DNA of 22,734 nucleotides, taken from assembly GCA_002309295.1 (NCBI GenBank), contig DBXF01000031.1, forward strand, positions 11,233 through 33,966. Reading direction: 5' to 3'. How positions within the stretch are numbered: the stretch's first letter is position 1; each line of letters opens with the position of its first letter. The notes under the pieces are model-generated. The model ran no database searches. It was given only the letters and a program-made list of their open reading frames with translations, and was not told the DNA's origin. The stretch is from Bacteroidales bacterium UBA1219. GTDB taxonomy: Bacteria; Bacteroidota; Bacteroidia; Bacteroidales; P3. The position numbers were made by a program, and so were the translations under genes. Shown in pieces: positions 1 through 6,471 of this stretch.

Positions 1-75
1 CACCTGCCATTTCCAGTCGTTCCATTGTTCGTCGGTAACGTTCGGGAAAAGTTCTTTTCTTCTGTTGACTTGCAT
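1..75 (-). CDS. kamA: lysine 2,3-aminomutase, N-terminal 25 codons only
   Basis: Reading leftward from an ATG at 75, the first 25 codons include RRKELFPNVTDEQWNDW, the characteristic start of lysine 2,3-aminomutase (compare the NRRYELF...DWNDWRWQV start of the clostridial enzyme). The family is a radical-SAM, PLP-dependent enzyme that converts L-lysine to L-beta-lysine, the first step of anaerobic lysine fermentation. Only the N-terminal tip is in the window, so the radical-SAM cysteines and the PLP lysine cannot be checked. The gene runs off the left edge and is transcribed away from the beta-barrel gene at 209, with a promoter-like box at 139-146. The call rests on 25 residues, but the match is distinctive. 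Confidence 0.8.
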   Translation of the reverse strand, partial: MQVNRRKELFPNVTDEQWNDWKWQV

Positions 76-138
76 ATTACTATATAATTATGTGATTATC
101 AAAAAATTGATTTTACAGCGCTACTGCTGTCCAATTTG

Positions 139-146
139 CAAATGTA
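139..146 (-). promoter_or_regulatory. Bacteroidota -7 box (TACATTTG on minus) for kamA
   Basis: The minus strand reads TACATTTG, a match to the TAnnTTTG -7 element of Bacteroidota sigma factors, about 65 bases before the kamA ATG. A clear -33 TTTG is not present at the expected distance; the region upstream is only T-rich. Confidence 0.5.
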
Positions 147-155
147 ACTATTTTT

Positions 156-186
156 TTTGAATTTTCCGAAAAAAAGTGTAACTTTG
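156..186 (+). promoter_or_regulatory. Bacteroidota promoter for the 209 gene
   Basis: TTTG at 156-159, a 19-base spacer, then TAACTTTG at 179-186 match the Bacteroidota TTTG/TAnnTTTG consensus. The start codon at 209 would follow a short leader of roughly 15 bases. Confidence 0.75.
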
Positions 187-208
187 CAGTCTGAAAACAT
201 TTTAAATA

Positions 209-988
209 ATGAAAAAAAGACTGTTTACGATATTTGCTGCGATGACGCTGATGCATGTCGTCGCTTTTTCGCAGAGTGCTGATTTCTACGGCGTTGTTCA
301 TTTCGGTGGCAATGTACCCGTGGGTAATTTCAGTAAAGCAACTGTAAATAATGGCGTAGTGGAAAAATGGGGCCTTGCCGACGAATCGTCTTACGGCGGT
401 GCAGGAATTGGAACCTATGCCGGGTTACTCGGCGCAAAACGCATAGGAGGTATCGAGGAACTGAGCGTCTTTGTTTCGCTCGATTTCTTTTTCAATCCGC
501 TGAACAAATCTTTACGCGACCACAAGGAGCAATACGAAGTGGACAACATCAACACTCACGACAAATACGAACAGAGTTTCCCCGTGTATTTCAACATACC
601 CATGTTTGCCGGATGCCGCTACGATTTCTACACTTCCAACCGCAACATTTCCATCTTCTCCCAACTTGGTATCGGCGCCGATTTCCGCATCATAACCGAC
701 TATAGCATTTATTGGAACATGTACAAGCAAAGCAGCGCGGCATACCGATACATGGAGGAGTACCGAAACAAAGTGGCTTTTGCAGCAATGGCTGGTGCCG
801 GCGCGATATTTTTCGACAGAATTCAGGTCGGACTTCAATACCATTATCTCGGCACAGCGCGTGTGATAAGCGATTCCGAAACAATAATCAACGAAGAAAA
901 CGGCAGTAGCAAGACAATACCGATGGCAAACAGCCGCGGAAGGCTCACGCCACACCTTATTTCGCTAACGGTGGGATATGTTTTTTAA
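209..988 (+). CDS. outer-membrane beta-barrel protein (porT/OMP_b-brl type)
   Basis: This 259-residue protein starts with a signal peptide (MKKRLFTIFAAMTLMHVVAFSQ; cleavage probably near residue 22). It continues with alternating hydrophobic/polar strands rich in aromatic residues and Gly, and ends in SLTVGYVF. A C-terminal Phe on an amphipathic strand is typical of outer-membrane barrels recognised by the BAM machinery. Size and pattern fit the small 8-strand outer-membrane barrels common in Bacteroidota, but I cannot assign a specific function. It has its own consensus promoter just upstream, and the next gene has another promoter, so it is probably monocistronic. No transporter or enzyme motif is visible. 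Confidence 0.7.
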   Translation: MKKRLFTIFAAMTLMHVVAFSQSADFYGVVHFGGNVPVGNFSKATVNNGVVEKWGLADESSYGGAGIGTYAGLLGAKRIGGIEELSVFVSLDFFFNPLNKSLRDHKEQYEVDNINTHDKYEQSFPVYFNIPMFAGCRYDFYTSNRNISIFSQLGIGADFRIITDYSIYWNMYKQSSAAYRYMEEYRNKVAFAAMAGAGAIFFDRIQVGLQYHYLGTARVISDSETIINEENGSSKTIPMANSRGRLTPHLISLTVGYVF

Positions 989-1063
989 CTCTGATAATGA
1001 AACATTTTCGGCACAAAAGTGTCTAATATTTGAAAGTAATTTTGAACAAAAATAAACGTTTGT

Positions 1064-1095
1064 TTTGAAAAAGCAAAAAAAAAAGCGTAACTTTG
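1064..1095 (+). promoter_or_regulatory. Bacteroidota promoter for the 1128 gene
   Basis: TTTG at 1064-1067, a 20-base spacer, then TAACTTTG at 1088-1095. The context GCGTAACTTTGCAGACCG closely resembles the promoter at 179-186, so the two exported-protein genes share nearly the same -7 region. Confidence 0.75.
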
Positions 1096-1127
1096 CAGAC
1101 CGAAACAAACAAAAAAAATAACGCAAA

Positions 1128-1583
1128 ATGAAGAAAATAGCATTAGCAGCAGTGATGATGGCCGTACTTACCATACCGGCTCTCTTTGCACAAAACAATG
1201 TTTTTATTGCCAATCCCACAGGAAATGCTGTAAGCACATACAAAAACGCTCTTTACAATAATTTTGATGATGTACTCAGCGGTTTCACCGAATTTCAGTT
1301 GGTAAACAGCAGCGCTGCCGACAGCCTATCACGCGTTCTCACTATCGACCGCAACTCACGCAAAGTTTCGTCTCAATTCACAACGGCATTATCCAATCTT
1401 ACTGGCGTGAACTACATCTGCTACACCATTATCGACGAACGTAACGGACGACTCAACGTTGAAGCTATGCTGATTAACTGCTCCACGGGCAATCTGGACC
1501 GCATGCTTTCACGTTCGATAGCCCGCGACATGAACGAAATAAGAACACTTGCACAGATGTTTGCAAAACAATTGCTTTATTAA
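1128..1583 (+). CDS. small exported protein of unknown function
   Basis: This 151-residue protein begins with a clear signal peptide ending at FAQ (about residue 22). The mature part has a run of short alpha/beta elements, with a segment around residues 50-125 that looks like the N-terminal TolB/LpoB-like fold: a strand describing a value to be compared, a middle helix, then NYICYTIIDERNGRLNVEAMLI as paired strands. That resemblance is by eye and weak. There is no lipobox and no transmembrane segment after the signal, so the mature protein is probably soluble in the periplasm. It has its own promoter at 1064-1095 and a strong terminator 26 bases after the stop, so it is likely a single-gene transcript. 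Confidence 0.65.
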   Translation: MKKIALAAVMMAVLTIPALFAQNNVFIANPTGNAVSTYKNALYNNFDDVLSGFTEFQLVNSSAADSLSRVLTIDRNSRKVSSQFTTALSNLTGVNYICYTIIDERNGRLNVEAMLINCSTGNLDRMLSRSIARDMNEIRTLAQMFAKQLLY

Positions 1584-1608
1584 GAATTATTTTTCATTTT
1601 TATTATGT

Positions 1609-1645
1609 AAGAAGCATTGCGCAAATCGCAATGCTTCTTTTTTTT
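1609..1645 (+). terminator. rho-independent terminator after the 1128 gene
   Basis: A perfect 13-bp stem (1609-1621 with 1627-1639) around loop CAAAT is followed by T residues to 1645. The opposite strand lacks a T-run after the stem, so it acts on plus transcripts, protecting the convergent mltG gene. Confidence 0.9.
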
Positions 1646-1701
1646 ATGCCTTTCAAAGCAGGTTATCGACTAACCGACGGCCCGGTAATTATGTCTATCA
1701 A

Positions 1702-2760
1702 CTATTTGTAAATTTTACGCTTGTTGAGTGCGTTGCGGAACTTTGTGGCGTTGATATTATGCTCTGCCACCGAGCTTGCAAAATTGTGGTAGCCCGAAAA
1801 ATCTTCCTTGGCACAGAAATAATAATAATTAGTGTGTTTGTTCTCCAAAACGGCATCCACCGACGCCGCCGAAGGTATGCAGATGGGAGCGGGGGGCAGG
1901 CCTTTGTAGATATACGTATTATACGGGCTGTCGTACTGCAAATGCTTGTTCAGTATGCGACGCAGAGTAAAGTCCTGCAAGGCAAATTTCACCGTGGGGT
2001 CGGCTTGTAGAAGCATGCCCTTGCGAAGGCGGTTCAGATAAACGCTGGCTATGTCCGGTTTTTCGGAGTTCTGGTTGGTCTCTTCCTCAACGATGGAGGC
2101 AAGGGTGATGGCCTCAACGCGCGAAAGTCCGGTCTTTTCAAGCTTTTTGCAACGACTCTTCGTCCAGAAATGGTCGAATTCGGTTTTCATGCGCTGGAGC
2201 AGTTTTTCGGGAGTGGTGTTCCAATAGATCTCGTAAGTGTTTGGAATAAAGATAGCTATAGCGTTTTCGGCGGTAAAGCCAAGCGAACGCATCAGCGAGT
2301 CGTTGTTGAGGGCACGCAGCATCTGCAACGAGTCGAACTCGAATTTCTTCGAAAGCCGTCCCGACAAGGACTCCTTAGTGCGAAATTTACCAATGGTAAC
2401 ACTCTGCGCATCTTGACTGCCCGACCGCAACTTGTTCACCAATGCATTGACACTCATCTGCGGCTCTACGACATAGCGTCCCGGACGCACGTTCTGCGGA
2501 TATTTCTTGTAGCGGGCAAGCATCGAGAAAAAGGTGGTGTCTTCCAGACAGTGGTTCGTGCATAGGCTGTCCATCACCTGACTATAGTTGGAGCCTGTGG
2601 GGATATAGAGAACAAATTTCTCGCTCAAGACCACTTTCTTATTGTTCAGAGCCCAAAAGAAAGCTCCCACAGCCATTAGTCCCAACACACATACCACCAC
2701 CAGAACCGTGAGCCAGTTCTTTTTGCTCATCTTGTATTTTTTGACTTTCGTTTTAGCCAT
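1702..2760 (-). CDS. mltG: endolytic murein transglycosylase MltG
   Basis: The 352-residue protein has a basic N-terminus, one transmembrane helix at about residues 16-38 and a YceG/MltG domain. The signature ASIVEEET (221-228) contains the expected catalytic Glu at 225, followed by SVYLNRLRKGMLLQADPTV (239-257), the conserved core of the family. MltG cleaves nascent peptidoglycan glycan strands at the inner membrane, probably acting as a terminase for strand elongation. Its ATG lies 3 bases after the stop of the upstream dehydrogenase gene, so the two are almost certainly co-transcribed. The length is normal for the family and there is no sign of damage. Confidence 0.93.
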   Translation of the reverse strand: MAKTKVKKYKMSKKNWLTVLVVVCVLGLMAVGAFFWALNNKKVVLSEKFVLYIPTGSNYSQVMDSLCTNHCLEDTTFFSMLARYKKYPQNVRPGRYVVEPQMSVNALVNKLRSGSQDAQSVTIGKFRTKESLSGRLSKKFEFDSLQMLRALNNDSLMRSLGFTAENAIAIFIPNTYEIYWNTTPEKLLQRMKTEFDHFWTKSRCKKLEKTGLSRVEAITLASIVEEETNQNSEKPDIASVYLNRLRKGMLLQADPTVKFALQDFTLRRILNKHLQYDSPYNTYIYKGLPPAPICIPSAASVDAVLENKHTNYYYFCAKEDFSGYHNFASSVAEHNINATKFRNALNKRKIYK

Positions 2761-2763
2761 AAA

Positions 2764-3699
2764 CTACTGCTTCTTAAGCCATTGACGGATGTTTTCCATA
2801 ACTATGTCGGCACGTATGTCGAAAGCTTCGCGTGTGGCGTAACCTATATGCGGAACAAGCACGCAGTTGGGGGCGTCGCATAAGGGATGGTCGTGGGGCA
2901 GGGGAGGCTCCATCTCGAAAACGTCGATGCCAGCTCCGGCCAAAGTTCCATCTTTCAGTTTGTTGGCGAGTTCGGGAATGTCCACCACGTTGCCTCGGGC
3001 GGTGTTAATCAGTATTGCGGAGGGTTTCATCAGCGAAAGTTCGTATTTTCCTATCAGATGGTACGTTTCCTTGTTCAAAGGCACATGCAACGTAATGATG
3101 TCGGAGTTTTTCATCAACTCGTCGAGGCTTACGTATGTGACGCCGAGGTCCTTCACGTTTTGACGTTCCGTACGACTGTATGCCAGCACGTTGCATCCGA
3201 AAGCCATAAGCAGCCGTATGGTCTGAGTTCCGATGGCACCAGTGCCCACAACGCCCACAGTTTTTCCGCCGAGCTCAAGGCCGAGGTAGTTGGCGCGGGT
3301 GCCGCCGTTACGTATCTGGCTGTCGAAATGGCTTATCTTGCGGTACACGTCGAGCATCAGGCCTATGGCCAACTCGCTCACCGCCACGGTGCTGTAGCCC
3401 GAAGCGTTCATCACGGTGATGTTGTGGCTCGTGCAGTAGTCCAAATCGATGTGGTCGAGGCCGGTGAAAGCCACGGACAGCATTTTCAGGTTTGGACAAC
3501 GGCCCATGGTCTCCGCCGAGAGTTTTATGTTGGAAATCACCACTATATCAGCATCACAGATACGACGGGCGAGTTCGTCGGGATTCTCATTGCGATCGGT
3601 GAAGAACACAAATTCGTGTCCTTGCTCTTTGAATTCCTTTTGCAGTTGTTCAAATTGTGCATTGCTTATTCCAAGAGGTTCTACGGTAACTATTTTCAT
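2764..3699 (-). CDS. D-isomer-specific 2-hydroxyacid dehydrogenase
   Basis: The 311-residue NAD(P)-dependent dehydrogenase has the family features in order: Rossmann motif VGVVGTGAIG (148-157), NTARGNVVD with catalytic Arg235, GIDVFEMEP with Glu264, and PHIG with His284. It lacks the C-terminal ACT or intervening domains of long 3-phosphoglycerate dehydrogenases, so a glycerate/hydroxypyruvate or short PGDH-type role is possible; substrate cannot be read from sequence. I chose the ATG at 3699 (MKIVTVEPLG). The frame stays open for 63 more codons upstream, but that extension is the repeat element at 3723-3890 read through, and family members start at this methionine. It is followed directly by mltG. 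Confidence 0.9.
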   Translation of the reverse strand: MKIVTVEPLGISNAQFEQLQKEFKEQGHEFVFFTDRNENPDELARRICDADIVVISNIKLSAETMGRCPNLKMLSVAFTGLDHIDLDYCTSHNITVMNASGYSTVAVSELAIGLMLDVYRKISHFDSQIRNGGTRANYLGLELGGKTVGVVGTGAIGTQTIRLLMAFGCNVLAYSRTERQNVKDLGVTYVSLDELMKNSDIITLHVPLNKETYHLIGKYELSLMKPSAILINTARGNVVDIPELANKLKDGTLAGAGIDVFEMEPPLPHDHPLCDAPNCVLVPHIGYATREAFDIRADIVMENIRQWLKKQ

Positions 3700-3722
3700 A
3701 TATTTGTGGTTTTTATTATTTG

Positions 3723-3890
3723 ACTGCTTAATATATTCTAAGTAAAGATCGCGTCTCTCCGAGACGCTGGTTATCAGTGAGATTGTCTTTAACCCCACAC
3801 TGCGTTCTGGTATTCTCCGCTTCGCTATCAAAACAGCCACCGACTGTTTTTTCATGTGGGTTATTGAGATTATGTGTCTCCGACACATTT
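3723..3890 (-). repeat. structured interspersed repeat, copy A
   Basis: On the minus strand this segment is closely similar to 18665-18833. It contains three nested or serial hairpins: ATGTGTC/GACACAT around GGA (3872-3888), AAAACAG/CTGTTTT inside an outer CCCACA/TGTGGG stem, and GCGTCTC/GAGACGC around GGA (3751-3767), then a conserved tail ending in AAGCAGT. It sits in the gap between the nitrilase and dehydrogenase genes, oriented the same way as the dehydrogenase and ending 24 bases before its start. It could be a non-autonomous mobile element, a structured RNA leader or a REP-like repeat. Confidence 0.8.
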
Positions 3891-3934
3891 CGGGTAATGT
3901 ATTTAGTAATCATTTTAATATTATCCATTACAAA

Positions 3935-4738
3935 TTACAAATTACTAATTATAAAATCGTCCCAATCCAGATGGAAGGGGTATTTCTTTCGATAACGGTC
4001 GAGATTTGAATGACTTAGAGAGAAAATCCGCACACATTCCACATCGTTTTCTAGTTGGTGTATGGCGTTTCCGTTTGGACTAACCACCATCGAACTGCCT
4101 GAGTGTGGGGTGTCGAGGGCATCTTTCCCCACGCGGTTTACGCCAATGGTGTAGCTCTGGTTTTCGATGGAGCGCGCCTGCAATAGTCGTTGCCATGCCT
4201 TGACGCGTGTGGCTGGCCAGTTGGCAACATACACGGCAATATCGTAGTCGAAACAGCTATTGGCGTAGTGGTTGCGTACCCATGTAGGGAAACGAAGGTC
4301 GTAGCACACGAAAGGGCAAATGCGCCAGCCGTTTATAAAGATAACCGTGCGCTCATTACCTCTGGTTACGTCCTGTGCCTCAGTACTTAGCCTGAAAGTG
4401 TGACGTTTGTTGTAATGTCCTGCCAGCCCACGACTGTCGACGCAACAAAGACGATTGTAAACTTCTTGATTTTCTTTCACATACCAACTGCCCATTATTG
4501 TAGCGCCTAGTTTCTTTGCCCATTTATTCATCCAAACAAAAGTGTCTCCTAAGGGTTCTTCGGCAAGGCATAGGGCATTTGGCGAAAATCCCGTGTTGAA
4601 TGTTTCGGGAAGTATCACCAAATCAACATATTCTGTGATTTGTTTAAACAATTGCTCCAACCTTTTAAAATTGGCTTTTTTGTCCTCCCAAACTATGTCC
4701 TGCTGTACTATGGCAATATGTAAATCGTTGTTGTTCAT
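3935..4738 (-). CDS. nitrilase-superfamily omega-amidase (YafV-like)
   Basis: The 267-residue protein has the complete nitrilase catalytic set: Glu45 in ILPETFNTGF, Lys111 in HYNKRHTF, and Cys145 in CPFVCYDLRFP. The wording of these motifs matches the YafV/omega-amidase branch, which hydrolyses omega-amides such as alpha-ketoglutaramate (metabolite repair of glutamine transaminase products). It is cytoplasmic, with no signal peptide. The chosen ATG at 4738 begins 1 base after the stop of the LRR gene; an in-frame ATG at 4759 would add seven residues and overlap that gene by 20 bases. Translational coupling with the LRR gene is likely either way. Confidence 0.88.
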   Translation of the reverse strand: MNNNDLHIAIVQQDIVWEDKKANFKRLEQLFKQITEYVDLVILPETFNTGFSPNALCLAEEPLGDTFVWMNKWAKKLGATIMGSWYVKENQEVYNRLCCVDSRGLAGHYNKRHTFRLSTEAQDVTRGNERTVIFINGWRICPFVCYDLRFPTWVRNHYANSCFDYDIAVYVANWPATRVKAWQRLLQARSIENQSYTIGVNRVGKDALDTPHSGSSMVVSPNGNAIHQLENDVECVRIFSLSHSNLDRYRKKYPFHLDWDDFIISNL

Positions 4739-4739
4739 A

Positions 4740-5309
4740 TTATTGGCAGTTGCAAACACGTGTCATTCTTTTTTTTGGTGAAGGGAGCAGGTCTTTTATG
4801 TCGAGTTGGTCGTCGTAGGTGAGGGGGTTGGCACGTAAGTCTATGATTTTTAGAGTGCTGTCGAGGTTTTTGAAAGAGTCGGGGAGACGTTTTATTCCGT
4901 TGGAAAGCATCATAAGGCTGTCCAATTTCGCCATCGTGCCCATTTCGGCAGGAAGTTCCAGAATACGGTTGCGCGAGAGAATCAGCGTCCTGAGGTTTTG
5001 CAAGTTGGCAATCTCTTTGGGGATGGAGTCTAGACGGTTGTAGTTCAAATTTAGAGTAACAAGCTTAGTAAGTGTGCCGATTTCCTTTGGCAGGGAGTGC
5101 AATTTGTTGTGGCTCAGGTCGAGATATTCGAGATTTTTTAGTTGAAGTATCGCTTGAGGAAACTCTTTTAACTTATTACGTTTCAACGATAAATGATAGA
5201 CGCTATCGGGCGTTGTGATTTCTTCGAGCGAGGTGTAAACACGTCCCCGCTGGGCATTGGCCGAAAGGGCCACAATAGCCGTAAGACAAAGCATCACAAA
5301 TCCTCGCAT
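4740..5309 (-). CDS. exported leucine-rich-repeat protein
   Basis: The 189-residue protein has a signal peptide (MRGFVMLCLTAIVALSANAQ) and about five LRR units of 23 residues in the form LxxLxLxxNxLxxLPxEIxxL, for example LEYLDLSHNKLHSLPKEIG and LVTLNLNYNRLDSIPKEIA. The repeats are of the short typical bacterial kind (LRR_8-like) and end with a cap containing PSPKKRMTRVCNCQ. There is no membrane anchor or sorting domain, so it is probably periplasmic. The start overlaps the 3' end of ribF by 16 bases, indicating coupled translation. LRRs usually bind protein partners; no partner can be named here. Confidence 0.85.
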   Translation of the reverse strand: MRGFVMLCLTAIVALSANAQRGRVYTSLEEITTPDSVYHLSLKRNKLKEFPQAILQLKNLEYLDLSHNKLHSLPKEIGTLTKLVTLNLNYNRLDSIPKEIANLQNLRTLILSRNRILELPAEMGTMAKLDSLMMLSNGIKRLPDSFKNLDSTLKIIDLRANPLTYDDQLDIKDLLPSPKKRMTRVCNCQ

Positions 5310-6250
5310 AATCCTTCGTTTTTATGGTTTTGGAAAAGGGCGAGACATTCCGCCTTGTCTTTATTTAGCTGACTCACAAGTTCTTCGCTTGTGTCGAATT
5401 TCTTTATGTCGCGAATTTTTCCGACAAAAGACAAAGTAACCGTCTTGCCGTAAATATCAGAGTCGAAGTCGAACAAATGAACTTCCACCGCACGTTTGTC
5501 GCTGCCAAATGTGGGCTGAGAGCCGATGTTGCACATGGCCTTGTGCAATAGGCCATCCACTTCTGTCTCAACGCAGTAAACCCCATCGGTTGGAAGCATT
5601 TTGTGCGTGTCGTCGATTTCCACATTAGCGGTAGGAAAATGTAGTGTGCGTCCCACCTCGCGGCCGTGCACCACAGTGCCGGAAATTTGATAGCGGTAGC
5701 CGAGCATGCGGTTGGCAAGAATGATTTCGCCAGCCGCCAAAGCCTTGCGTATCTGCGTAGAACTGATTTTTAAGTCGTTGAGAAGTATGCTGCCTTCGTT
5801 GGCAATGGCAAAACCGCACTCCTTAGCAAGGACGGGGATATTGTCGAAGTCGTTGTTGGACTTATTGCCGAACATGTTGTCGTAGCCAAGCAGAAGTCCC
5901 TTTATTTCAAGCTGTTGCACAAGATATTTGCGGGCGAACTCGCAGGCCGACAGTTGTGCCACATGAGGCGTGAAATGTATCTCCAAAACGTTGTGGATGC
6001 CGTATTGTTCTATAATGCGGTAACGTTCTTCGTTGGTGTTGAGCAGATGAAAGCCGTCGTCGTTGCGTAACACATAGCGTGGATGGCAGTCGAAAGTGAT
6101 GGCAAGCGGCTCTGTGCCGAGTTTTTTGGCGAAAGCCTGCAATGCCTCCAGCACTTTGCGATGGCCAAGATGCACACCATCGAACATACCAACCGACACG
6201 GCCATGCCTTTTGGTATCTCGTTTATATTTCCGACGGTGTATATATTCAT
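5294..6250 (-). CDS. ribF: bifunctional riboflavin kinase/FMN adenylyltransferase
   Basis: The 318-residue RibF converts riboflavin to FMN and then FAD. The N-terminal adenylyltransferase half has GMFDGVHLGH (21-30), ITFDCHPR (51-58), GYDNMFG (122-128) and ISSTQIR (162-168). The C-terminal flavokinase half has G..VHGREVGRTLHFPTANV (191-210), PTDGVY (220-225) and VEVHLFDFD with the conserved Glu257. The family motif usually written GYDFRFG is here GYDNMFG, a small departure. The start at 6250 (MNIYTVGN) is favoured over an upstream in-frame ATG at 6283 because the family begins near this point. It is the first gene of the minus-strand run, with a -7 box at 6307-6314. Confidence 0.93.
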   Translation of the reverse strand: MNIYTVGNINEIPKGMAVSVGMFDGVHLGHRKVLEALQAFAKKLGTEPLAITFDCHPRYVLRNDDGFHLLNTNEERYRIIEQYGIHNVLEIHFTPHVAQLSACEFARKYLVQQLEIKGLLLGYDNMFGNKSNNDFDNIPVLAKECGFAIANEGSILLNDLKISSTQIRKALAAGEIILANRMLGYRYQISGTVVHGREVGRTLHFPTANVEIDDTHKMLPTDGVYCVETEVDGLLHKAMCNIGSQPTFGSDKRAVEVHLFDFDSDIYGKTVTLSFVGKIRDIKKFDTSEELVSQLNKDKAECLALFQNHKNEGLCEDL

Positions 6251-6306
6251 CACTAGTTTGATTTTCAGATTATTATCCCACAACTAATATTTTGTTGTAG
6301 GAGTTG

Positions 6307-6338
6307 CAAATTTACGCTATTTTTTTGACATTGCGAAA
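6307..6338 (-). promoter_or_regulatory. probable ribF promoter
   Basis: The minus strand has TAAATTTG at 6314-6307, a good TAnnTTTG -7 box, with TTTC at 6338-6335 in place of the usual TTTG 20 bases upstream. It lies back to back with the plus-strand promoter at 6362-6393. Confidence 0.55.
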
Positions 6339-6361
6339 AATGATTTTTTGAGCTACAAAAG

Positions 6362-6393
6362 TTTGCTTTTTTCAAAAATATTACGTAACTTTG
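6362..6393 (+). promoter_or_regulatory. Bacteroidota promoter for the Omp28 cluster
   Basis: TTTG at 6362-6365, a 20-base spacer and TAACTTTG at 6386-6393 match the consensus exactly. The leader to the first Omp28 ATG is about 70 bases and very AT-rich. Confidence 0.75.
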
Positions 6394-6471
6394 AGTTTTC
6401 AAATTAAATACTATAATATTTATATTTTTGAAATTAAATAATTAAGATACAAATCAATACACATTAATTTT

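Noticed and set aside
1661..1675. Hairpin GGTTA/TAACC after the mltG stop as a terminator
   Set aside because: Only five base pairs and no T-run on the minus strand.
3700..3888. N-terminal extension of the hydroxyacid dehydrogenase to an ATG at 3888
   Set aside because: The extra 63 codons coincide with the interspersed repeat, which recurs elsewhere without this gene. The family starts at the methionine encoded at 3699.
3926..3955. AT-rich ATTACAAATTACAAATTACTAATTA-like stretch, with a similar one near 11236-11275
   Set aside because: Simple AT-rich intergenic sequence common in this phylum; no firm repeat unit or structure beyond a weak hairpin.
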